Source: Haplosporangium gracile
Lineage: Eukaryota > Mortierellomycota > Mortierellomycetes > Mortierellales > Mortierellaceae
Direction: 5' to 3'
Assembly (NCBI GenBank): GCA_015499985.1
Contig: JAAAUF010000150.1
Location: 1-57,264, forward strand
Length of the DNA: 57,264 nucleotides
Part shown: piece by piece, positions 1 to 9,180 of the stretch
Layout of the letters: each line of letters opens with the position of its first letter
How positions within the stretch are numbered: position 1 is the first letter of the stretch
Program-made: the position numbers and the translations under genes
Notes under the pieces: model-generated
What the model saw: the letters and a program-made list of their open reading frames with translations, nothing else
What the model was told of the DNA's origin: nothing
Database searches by the model: none

Positions 1-179
1 CGCTTCTTCTCTCTCTGCGTGTTGAAGTATCGTGTGGGGATCGCTCCCCATCCATCCACTCGTTTGAGGGCCTCCTTCCAGATCTCGTCTTGCACCTCCC
101 TATTCTTGGGGCACGTCCAGACATGAACGTTATCCTCCGTCTCTTGATCGCACTGTCGGCATCGGTCATCCTCATACAG
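1..179 (-). mobile_element. LINE-like retroelement C-terminal fragment at window edge
   Basis: Read on the minus strand, an open frame runs from a TAA at 180-182 off the left edge. It encodes a Cys/His knuckle of the form C-x2-C-x8-H-x3-C (CRQC ... HVWTC) followed by a basic/acidic helix (REVQDEIWKEALKR). This pattern resembles the zinc-binding tail of LINE reverse transcriptases and RNase H-like elements that are abundant in Mucoromycota. No reverse transcriptase core is visible because the sequence is cut by the edge. The in-frame stop directly before the knuckle suggests a relic or an exon boundary. It could instead be part of an unrelated zinc-knuckle protein. Confidence 0.4.
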
Positions 180-502
180 TTAGCTATGAAGTAAACCGCT
201 TTGCTTGCCATATTTGGATCAATTTAGGAATCAACGCGTGAGAACGACCTGTCTCGCTCCCTCCAAAGAGAGCAGACCTGCCAATGGATATTTTCTCATC
301 TTGCACGGCACGTTGGATTGGACATAACGCAGAGAGACACATACGAAACCGTGTCCCATTCCAAGCCACGAAATTAAAATAAAGGGGGTCTCCGTGGATA
401 CTTGTCTTCGTTGGTACGAAGTAGGACGTAGTGATTGCTTCTTATTTTTTTTTGTCTGTTATCCCTCATCCGATTCAAAACTCATTCATCCCATATCCTC
501 CC
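180..502. other. Intergenic, upstream of F-box gene
   Basis: No convincing gene. A T-rich stretch near 445-455 lies just before the F-box start. An ACGCGT hexamer occurs near 234. Small open frames here have no recognisable motif. Confidence 0.4.
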
Positions 503-2416
503 ATGCCGCCTTTCGTGTCGTCGACTTCCTTCTTCACCATCGCGGACAAGGAATCTGCCTCAGCCCGGTTCTTTCAGATTCCTGATCTAGTTCTCCTCGT
601 TATAAGGAGTCTCGACCCTAGAGACGTGTCGAGCGTGACAAAGACTTCTCGACTTCTCTATACCATCGGCGAGCCTTACCTCTTCCGCAGGGTGTCTCTT
701 CTTGGGGTGGTGCTTAAACCCTCACCCGACAATATACCCAAACCAGTGCGCAGTCTAGGGGGCGTTGCCAGAAATGCCGCTTCTATCACGACCATCGTAT
801 TGGACGACGATAAACTCCTGCACCGCTACTACAGCTCTCTTCGCGATGTCATCTGCGCCAAAGGGCTCCTGCCTCCAGTATCAACAACCGGAATGCCACC
901 CGCACCATCATTGGAATCGGATGATCAGCCCCAGCCGCAGCACCAGCAGTCTCTGGATTTTTCGTCATCTCAGATCCGATGGTCTCTTGAGGATCTTTGC
1001 TCAAAGGTGGTTACTCCTGCTCGAGTCCGGTATTGTCTCCAAGCCAGTCCTCTTCTCACGACTCTCCGTATCGACAACATCATGATCCCGGGCCGAATTT
1101 ATGCTGTTTACTGGGCGGCGACAATCTCAGGACTCAAGATGCTCGAGACTCTATCTATGGATTTTGTAACACCTGATACGTCTAGGCCGGATGACTTGTT
1201 CTCGACCATCGTCCACGGCACTCCTCCTTCGCTCAAGTCATTATCGCTCGGGGTCTATGGCCATGTGGGTACCCAGCATTTCTTCTTTCACGAGAACCCA
1301 CACGACGATCCGATTTATAGACTGCTGCTGAACGCTCAGACCAGTGAACCGTCCATCACTCGAGACGAGAACTCTCTCCTTCCTAATCTGACAGAATGGA
1401 ACGTGTACAGCCCTTACCCTTGGGACTATCAGACCTTCCGCAATATTTTGCGACGGCTCCCAAACCTCGTTTCAATGGAGGCTCCTAATATACGTTTGAG
1501 CATCCCTGTGCACAGTTTAGCATATGCCAGATTTATTGTCAACACCTGCCCGGGATTGAGGAGCTTGTCCTTCAACGCCCAAGTGAGCCGCAAGGACCCG
1601 GAGTCGCTGCTTGCCATCATGGCAGCCATGCAGGAAAATGTTCTGGAATCACTCGACCTTCACGGATATGACTTTACGCACAACAATTTGGCATCGGTGT
1701 TAAACAGGCACTACACCTCACTCCGACGCCTTGAGTTCCAGGGTGTCAGAATTGGTGCTGGGATGCTTCGATTGATCCTTGTCAACTGTTCGCAGCTCGA
1801 GATACTGAAGGCATTGGAGATTCCGGTCCGTTTGGAGCGCCTGATCCAGGAGAGGTGGGTATCAACCAGGATCCAGGAACTGCATATCACCATCGACGTA
1901 GGCAAGGCACATATCCCCATCCAACCAAACAACCGGCGCCATTTCAACTTACAGCATAAGGAGAAGGTGGAGCAACTGGAGGCACTCTACCGACAACTGA
2001 GCGTGCTCTCAGAGCTGAAGGTGCTGGACTTGAGGTTATACACATCCACTGTTGATCGTCATAACATCGATCTTGGCCCATCACCCTTAGATTACGTCTT
2101 GTCGGGCCTGTTGACAGTGGGTGACGAGGGCAAAAACGGCGGACTGTGGGGTAGCCTTCAGTTGCTGTCGGGGCTCAAGAACTTGACAGTTCTCAAAGGT
2201 CTGTTCGCCTTTAACGTCGCTACTTTGCCAGGTTTCATCATGGGAGAGAAGGATGTCGAATGGGTCGCTGGAAATTGGCCGAAGCTGGAGAGAATTGAGT
2301 TCTTCACTGGAGACTATGCCACCGACTCTCCAAAGGTCCTGTCCTCTGTTGCGTGGCTCCGATCCAAGCTTCCTCATGTAGAATTCGCTCCCTTTAACTA
2401 TTTGCAACCAGAGTAA
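503..2416 (+). CDS. F-box / leucine-rich repeat protein
   Basis: A single-exon frame of 637 codons. I start it at the ATG at 503; the open frame reaches further upstream but only through a non-ATG codon. Residues of about 24-66 form an F-box (FFQIPDLVLLVIRSLDPRDV ... TSRLLYTI), the Skp1-binding helix set of SCF ubiquitin ligases. The rest is irregular leucine-rich repeat (LTTLRI, LETLSMDFV, SLKSLSLGV, LRSLSF, LESLDLHG, LRRLEFQGV, LKVLDLRL, LTVLKGL), the usual substrate-recognition arm. A P/Q/H-rich insertion sits near residues 135-160. The protein probably targets substrates for ubiquitination, but the substrate cannot be told from sequence. F-box/LRR genes are highly expanded in Mortierellaceae. 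A degraded paralogue lies directly downstream. Confidence 0.85.
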   Translation: MPPFVSSTSFFTIADKESASARFFQIPDLVLLVIRSLDPRDVSSVTKTSRLLYTIGEPYLFRRVSLLGVVLKPSPDNIPKPVRSLGGVARNAASITTIVLDDDKLLHRYYSSLRDVICAKGLLPPVSTTGMPPAPSLESDDQPQPQHQQSLDFSSSQIRWSLEDLCSKVVTPARVRYCLQASPLLTTLRIDNIMIPGRIYAVYWAATISGLKMLETLSMDFVTPDTSRPDDLFSTIVHGTPPSLKSLSLGVYGHVGTQHFFFHENPHDDPIYRLLLNAQTSEPSITRDENSLLPNLTEWNVYSPYPWDYQTFRNILRRLPNLVSMEAPNIRLSIPVHSLAYARFIVNTCPGLRSLSFNAQVSRKDPESLLAIMAAMQENVLESLDLHGYDFTHNNLASVLNRHYTSLRRLEFQGVRIGAGMLRLILVNCSQLEILKALEIPVRLERLIQERWVSTRIQELHITIDVGKAHIPIQPNNRRHFNLQHKEKVEQLEALYRQLSVLSELKVLDLRLYTSTVDRHNIDLGPSPLDYVLSGLLTVGDEGKNGGLWGSLQLLSGLKNLTVLKGLFAFNVATLPGFIMGEKDVEWVAGNWPKLERIEFFTGDYATDSPKVLSSVAWLRSKLPHVEFAPFNYLQPE

Positions 2417-3214
2417 CTCTCTTCCGCGTCATTTTAAACACCATACTGTTTCAATTTTTTTTTCTCTGTTTCTCATTTATTGCATTTCAGTTGCTTGTTT
2501 TTTTCCATATACCCGTGAAGAATGAGCGCCAAGTTCACTTACTCCTCACCTCGCCTCGCCTGTTCTTAGCAGCGTTCTTGGCAGCGTTCTTGAATATGGA
2601 GCGTTGTGTCAGAAATGGAAGCGGTGTGTGTTTTTGATATCTGTGTTTGCGGTGGATGTGGTTAAGGTAACATGGGCAGGTGGGTCAACGACTCGCCGAG
2701 TTGAATGAGAAAGAAGCGAACGAGCCAAGACGTTTCAGGGAAGGCCGTTGATAGGGTAGTGATCAAAATCAATCTCCGCGCGACTTTGCTTACCATTTTT
2801 GGATGTCGATTCAGGAGCCAAAAGGAAGGGATGGCAACAGTGTGCCAAGACTAGAGAAAGCGCCGTAGTGGGTAAACAGCGTACAGAAAAGAATTGGGTC
2901 GCTTGGGTGACATGATTCTCTTCCTTTATCGTGCTAAGGCTCAAGCATAGCCATGCTCGCTGCATCGCTTCTTTCAAGTCACAGGAGACAGAGAAAGAGG
3001 AAAGAAGAGAGAGAGAGAGAGAGTGTGCAAAAACAACCAGTGCTTCGCTGCTCTTGGTACGTTTCATTTCTTGTTCCCACTACCACAGCCTCACATATCC
3101 CTACTTCGCCCTTTTTACATTCATTACCCTCCGTCAGCATCACCATCGTCAGATTCATCGACTCTCCTATCACTCGAGCATTTGGTCTTCCCGAACTGGC
3201 CCCACCTCGAGCCG
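2417..3214. other. Intergenic between F-box gene and its decayed copy
   Basis: No gene seen. It contains the 3' flank of the F-box gene and a short (GA)n run at about 3005-3022. Overlapping open frames of 60-260 codons here are low-complexity and mutually inconsistent. Confidence 0.5.
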
Positions 3215-4732
3215 TTTCTTTTCCCTCGGGACGTCGCAAGCCCAATGCAAACCTGTCGAACTCTATAAATACCCCCCTCCCCCGCTACACTCAAAAGACC
3301 CAAGACTTCTCGACATTGTGTCTACTCCACGACAAATCACAGACGCCTCACAGTCTCAGAGATGTAGCAATAAACGCCTTCCATCTGAGGACCATTATGA
3401 TGCTCCTGTCGCGAATACCATGATGAGTTCAGGGACGTTTATCTTCCACCAATGCCACCAATGCCACCATCCTCCTCCTCCTCACTTCCAGATCCACCTT
3501 CACCCTACCTGGTTCTTGTTCAACCTTCAATCGAACCCCTGTGCAAAAAATGAGACCTTTCAGTCAAGGTCAGGTATTTTCTCCAGGGAAGCGCTCGTCT
3601 TACGACCCTACACATTCACAACATCAAGATCGACTATCGCACCAAAGCTATCTGGGCAGCAACAATACCGGGACTCAAGATATTGGAGACGTTGTACTTG
3701 GATTTTGTATCACAGTTAGATAGCAGTGTCCTCTATGCCATCCGGACCATCATTGCCAAAAAAACGCCCCAGGTCCCTCAAATCCGTGACCCTTCGATCA
3801 CACGGTTTCAGAGATCTCTACATTTTATGCTTCCGTGTCAACCCGGCCATCAACGATCTGTTTTTGAATGTACTGGCTTCAAACTCTCCTACAACTGGAT
3901 CTTTCACAATTGTACAGAATTGATCTCCATCCTCACTACATCTTGTCCCAGTCTGACAAACATCAACTTTGGAGAGAACTTTATCGCCAAGGAACACATG
4001 TTCCGTTTCCTTTCAACCCTGCTTGAAGGACATCTCTAAGGGATTACTATGATGATCCGTATAGATTTCCTTACCCGCGTTTTGCCAACCTTTCCGAAAA
4101 GATCAGCCTCGACACTCGAGGTCATCCGTCTGCAAGAGCTGGACTTTGTACCTGATCATATCCACCATCGGTCGAGGTATATCCTGGAGATCTTGACCAG
4201 TTGTTTTCAGCCCAAGATCCTTGTCGCTGTACCTTCCCGCGGGTCGCATTCAGATCCGTGGCATCTAGATCTGTGGCATCCTAATTTACTGATTTACGAC
4301 TTGTTGCAGATGAGCTGGGTCTGTTCTGAGCTCGAGACCCTGTCAATCGGCGTTTTGGATCTCGCCGCCCCCTCAGAGCCCAAAATTCTCAACAGAGGCA
4401 AGGACATGGAGGATGAAGCAGAGACCACATCATCAGATAACTCTGAACTCACCATATACAAGCGCAAGATCCAAATCCTCACATCTTTCTATAACCGCCT
4501 CAAGTCCCGCCTCCTGCTGCTAAGCACCCTCGACTTTCAATGGTCCAAATCCTGCAAAAACATCCCCTATGACTGCGCGGTCGAGTGCTTCAACTCCCCC
4601 CTCACAGTCGACAACCTACGTTGGATGGGACTAAGATGGTGGACCATTTATGGGCTCAAAACCACTGCAGTCCAAGAGGCATTTGGGGCGCTGTCCAAGA
4701 AGGAGAGGGACCTGTTTGAGGAACACAAGTAG
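3215..4732 (+). pseudogene. Decayed F-box/LRR paralogue
   Basis: This stretch aligns block by block with the intact F-box gene upstream but in changing frames. PRDVASP ... TCRTL (3220-3265) matches its PRDVSSV ... TSRLL and then hits TAA. SLRDVAINAFHLRTI (about 3345-3390, next frame) matches SLGGVARNAASITTI. VRYFLQGSARLTTLHI and WAATIPGLKILETL (3560-3700) match VRYCLQASPLLTTLRI and WAATISGLKMLETL. SLKSVTL (about 3770) lies in a third frame and matches SLKSLSL. The first frame then resumes to a TAA at 4037-4039 and continues open to 4732. A TGA at 3551-3553 also interrupts it. At least two in-frame stops and several shifts cannot be repaired with plausible introns. The 4049-4732 part alone is a clean 227-codon frame and might still be expressed. 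Confidence 0.8.
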
Positions 4733-5135
4733 CAAGGGATGGGGATCAATGTGCGGACCGACGAGGACGAGCGGCGGCGTTGCTAAAGTGAGGCTGAGGT
4801 TGAGAGACGGGTCCGGTGGAGGGAATTGTATTATTGTTACTCAGATTATGGGGAATTGGAAGATTTAAGTGCACTGTGGCAGTGGGAGATGGAGTGGCAG
4901 GGTGGTGTGTTTGAGGACTTGTATGATGTCTACAAGTCGCGTAGCAATAGACGTCGCCAAATAGAAGAAATAAATCTATCCAGCGTGTTCTTCCCCCAGC
5001 CAGATTCACGCCAATGCAACAATAAAAACAAAACTAAAGCGAATGTGTAAACTACAAGTGTTATTATGTTACAAACATGCGCGTTGCCCCGACAGGTAGA
5101 AAGATAGACAAAGAGACAAAGAGGCAGAGGACAAC
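4733..5135. other. Intergenic, convergent 3' ends
   Basis: Space between the F-box pseudogene (+) and the BIR1 stop (-). No gene or repeat of note seen. Confidence 0.5.
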
Positions 5136-8100
5136 TCATAATTCAGACATCCTATCGCCCAAGAGGGCTCTCCTGACACGGTTACTCTCCTCCTCAAACC
5201 GCTGGATCCACGCCTCGGCAGCGACCTCAAGCGCCAGCACTTGTTCGGCCATGCAAGCCCGATGGAACTCTTCAACGGTCATCTTAAGCTGTGCCTCCGA
5301 GAAATTCGCCTCCTCCAACAGTCGTGTCCGCTGCCGGTGCTCCTCCGGATCTGGATGCAGCCTCCTTCCTCTGGTGTCGCCTCCTCCTCGCTGTTGTTGC
5401 TGATGGTGGTGATGATGGGAGAGATCCCTGCGTGATGATGAAAAAGCAGTAGTAGCATCCAGGTCGGATCCAGTAGCCCCCTTCGCCATAGATACGCCAG
5501 AAGATTGTACAGCCACAGCTGAAGCGCTGTAAAGCGACTTAGCCTGGCTAACACTAGACTTGAGCGCCGCTGTCTTTGCTATTGCTGATGGCTGAGGCTG
5601 AGGTTGAGCTGGATGCTCTGATGATGGTGGCGCCTGTATCGGGCTACTGGCTGGAAAGTTCGGGTCAACTTCCAGATCCTCAAGACGAAGAAGGTCCGTC
5701 GTTGACTTTTTCACTGGCGTCCTGACAAATGGTGACAAGGCTGCGGTCGTGTTGTTTCGACGAGATGCCGCTCCAATGGCCGAAAGAACGCGCGATACAG
5801 GCAATGCGGAAGGCGTCTTGTTCGGAGTTGTGGGTGTAGTCGACTCAAAGAGAGCTCTCGCTGTCTTCTTGACCGGTGTCCGTATGAAACTCATGTTAGG
5901 GTCGTCCTCGGTGTCAGAACCCTCCAGCCCCTGGTCCTTGAAGAATGCATCGGCTTCCAATCGCCCGGTGATCTCTTTGTGCTTCAATATTGATGCCGCT
6001 GTTGCTGCTGCCGCCGCGGCTGCTTGTGCTTCTGCCTTTACCTCTGCTGCTATTGCTTCTGCTTCTGCCGCTGCTTGTCTCCGTTCCTTGTTCTTTGACC
6101 GACGAAGTTCTTTGACCTCCTCCCTCAACGCATGCTCCGCAACGACCATAACTTCCGAGCTGGCATTCTCGTGCATCAGAATCTCAAGGCGATCAATCAA
6201 CATGCTCTGTTTTAGCTCCGGAGGAACCTGCTGTGATCTCGCTGCCTTCTTGGGACTCGGTGACGCGAACTGCGTAGATCTACCCAGCCTGTCGCCGTGA
6301 CTAGATCGTAGAGGCGACTTGACGTGTGCAATGCCAATGACGTCCTTGATCCGCTTTTGACGAGGCGTGATCCCGCGGAAAGGCTGTGCAGGTGTGTGTT
6401 TGCCGTTAGGTGTCGACGTCATAAGACCCGCGTCAAGATGCCACTGTGAAGGCGAGATAAAGGGGCTTGTGAGCTCAGATGCAGCGCTGTCACGTCGATC
6501 CTCGTCCTCCCAGCCTTCAATATCCATCCGAGAAGCTACTCGCCTGACTGGTGTTAAAGGGTCGACAACAACAACGTTGGCACCCTCAATGTCCTCAAAG
6601 GTGACAGCTTGCCTCCGGACAGGCGTTGATGATATGTCTGTAGTGTTGCGGCTCTGGTGGAAGGCAGAATCGGATTTCTGTACTCGAATGGGCGTCGTAG
6701 GCGTTGAAGGGGCGATGGGCGGCGGAGTCGAAGGAGGGGCATCCTGAAGGCCATCGTGAGGAGCATCTCCAAGGACATCCAGAGGGGTATCCTCAGGGAC
6801 ATCCTCGAGGGCGTCCTCAAAGACATCCTGAGGGTCATCCTGTAAGTCATTTTGAGGGTCATCATGAAGGACATCCTGTGGGTCTCCGTGAGCGGTACCC
6901 TCAAGGACATCCTGAGAATCATCACGAGGGTAATTATGAGGGACGCCCTCAACGACACTCTGGAGGACATCCTGACGGGCATCTAGGATGTTCTCAGTTT
7001 CTGGCAGAGTCGTGCTCTCTGCGGGAATGGGTAGCGTTGGTGCTTCCGCCAGGTTGACCTGCTGATCGGCCTCGGCTCCATGCTTGTCTTTCTCCTCGGC
7101 TTCAGGCATATCCGCTGAGGCAATCTCCACCTCCTGCTCCGACTCCTGTACCTTCTCCTGCTCCGGCTCTTGTTCAATAGCGACATCATCATCGACATCT
7201 GGTTGCACAAAAATCTCAATCAGCGGTTTGGCGGCTCGCTTCTTGGATGATGACAAAGAAGTTGACTTGGCAGCTCGCTTCGTAGCCTTCGTGGACGTCG
7301 CCTTCTTTTTTGGTTTGGTCAATGATCGTGATAAATTATACTCCTCATCCTCCAGTTTGATCTTCTTGGATCGACCACGCTTAATCTTTGTCGGTATTGG
7401 CGAAACGCTCCTACTCGACGAGATTTTCTCAGAAACTTCTGACGCATCGACCCCGGGTGAATCACGTCGCTGTCGTGTGTCGCCTGTCCTCTGCTCCTGC
7501 ACATCATCGAAATCTCCTCTGTTGTCGACAGGATCGTCGTGCGCCTCACTCTCCATATCGCTCATCATCTCGCCCCACATGTCCTCATCGGCTTCTTCCT
7601 CGCCGGCTACTAATTTCCGCCGCTTCTTGAGAACTGCTGGAATGTCATGTTTTTTGAGAGATGTCGTGAGGTGGGAGAACCGGGCTCCTTCAGCCACAGA
7701 CGAGTCCACTAAATCCTCGTCGGCAGACTGGTTTCTCTTCCGCTGCGACTGCGACGTTCTTGTTGATTGGTAGGATGATATCGTTAAGGCCGAAGTTGAA
7801 CTGGCCGAGCTCATCTTGCTCTTGGAGATCTCCGTGCTTTTGGTGCTCGATGTACTTCTTGATGCGCTCTTGGCTCTTGACGTGCTTTTGGTGCTCTTTT
7901 TTGAAAGGATAGAGCTGATAGATTCTTCCTCCTCTTCAGCCTTGATCCTAGCAGTGCCCGTCCGAAAAGCTGCCTTTGCTGAATTCTCCGGCTGTCGTTT
8001 TGATCCTGCTTTGAATGTCGGCTCGCTGTTGTCCTGTAAATCGAAATCAACGTTGCGTCCCGCGGAGAGTGCGCCGGTGGCGTTTGATGAGCGACTGGAT

Positions 8101-9180
8101 GCTGACTCGGATGCAGTTGATTTTTGAGAGCGATTGCTCTTTGCGGGTTTTTTGGTCCCTGATTTATCTGCTCCTGATCCATGCGTTCGCTGCTGAAGAA
8201 AATAAATAAATCGAAAGTCAGTGACAGCTTGGAAACAAAAGCTTCCATTAAGCCATGAATAGTTGAAGAAAATTAGAGACAACGGCAGAGTAACTAACCT
8301 GGTAGTTTTCAGGCTGGTCATCTTCATCGTCAGCATCCGCAATTTTCCGTTTTTGTTTTGCAGCTTTAGCAGCTGATGCTTTGGTTGGCGCTGCAGCTCT
8401 GGTCGCAAAGAATGGGCAGTTGGGTCGTCGTCTCTGATGCTCGTGCACTGGGTCATCATCGATTTCCCACCCGTCAAGAGCCGTCTCGCAGTATGGACAC
8501 TGTACATTGTCGTCCGAATCGTCGGTGGGTGCATAGATGAATCCTGCGTTTGCCATCTATTAAGAGTGTGCGCAGCAAGTTAGACATTTATCCAAGAACA
8601 ACTTCTTGTATGAAGTTACAGATATCATAACCGCATGAAATAGCGTACCCTCTTGGTAGTGCCGAACCACCCCTTCGTTCGTTCATGAGGCCACCATTTC
8701 CCAAACGTCTGAAGCCTCGCCTTGGTCATCCTCTCACCCTTGGGCAGGTTGTCCTCGTCATCCCAACGGAAGGGGAGTCCATCCTCAATAGGGCAAATGG
8801 CTTTGACAATAGCCCAGCAGCAGTTTCTCGAATGACTCAAATGCTCCTCGAAGGGGTCGTCGTCTTTGGTCCAGTCATCCAAAGATTTCCCGCAGAGAAA
8901 GCAGACCACGTTATCTGGAGAAGTCGAGAACGGTTTCCAATAGAATCCTGCCTCTGCAAGCTATGATGAACAAACCCAGAGGTAAGAAAGTAAACTTAGT
9001 TTCCGATTGTAATATGGCGTCGATAAACTAAGTGAGTTCGGCATCGCTCCTGTTGACGTAAGTAGCAGCTGGCGGGCATACCGACGAAGGTGTAGCTCTA
9101 AAGGTGTCGGGATGAGGCCAGGACCGTGTTCCTCGAGTGAATGAGTCAATCCTTTCATCGACCGTCAGCATCGGCGTCAT
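5136..9180 (-). CDS. BIR1: BIR1/survivin-type chromosomal passenger protein with two BIR domains
   Basis: Four exons, all phase 0: 9180-9082, 8960-8649, 8556-8299, 8192-5136; 1241 residues. Two BIR zinc domains follow each other. The first has C53, C56, H73, C80 (start MTPMLTVDERIDSF ... RSWPHP). The second has C157, C160, H177, C184, preceded by RLQTFGKWWPH. Spacing is the exact C-x2-C-x16-H-x6-C of the family. Then comes about 950 residues of Ser/Lys/acidic disorder with many CDK-type sites (TPVKK twice, TPVRR twice, TPIR). The C-terminal helix (MTVEEFHR ... RFEEESNRVRRALL) resembles the survivin helix that bundles with borealin and INCENP. Two BIRs with a long tail match fission-yeast Bir1/Cut17. 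Expected role: centromere targeting of the Aurora B complex in mitosis. Confidence 0.93.
6741..6990 (-). repeat. Coding 12-bp minisatellite in BIR1
   Basis: About twenty imperfect 12-bp units (variants of AGGACATCCTG on the plus strand) encode a 4-residue periodicity of the type D-x-[LP]-[QED], for example DPQD, VLHD, DPQN, DLQD, VFED. The period keeps all frames open, which explains the repetitive shadow frames on both strands. Confidence 0.85.

Noticed and set aside
431..502. Upstream extension of the F-box frame
   Set aside because: It begins with GTG, and the first ATG at 503 precedes the F-box directly; the extra residues are hydrophobic translation of a T-rich leader.
6704..7057. Plus-strand frame rich in EGHP repeats, opposite BIR1
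   Set aside because: It is the antisense image of the 12-bp repeat in the BIR1 coding exon; the period keeps every frame open.
8193..8534. Continuous open frame upstream of BIR1 exon 4
   Set aside because: It is out of frame with the second BIR domain, which reads correctly in exon 3; the GTTAGT donor at 8298 and the TTCAG acceptor at 8193 join the correct frames.
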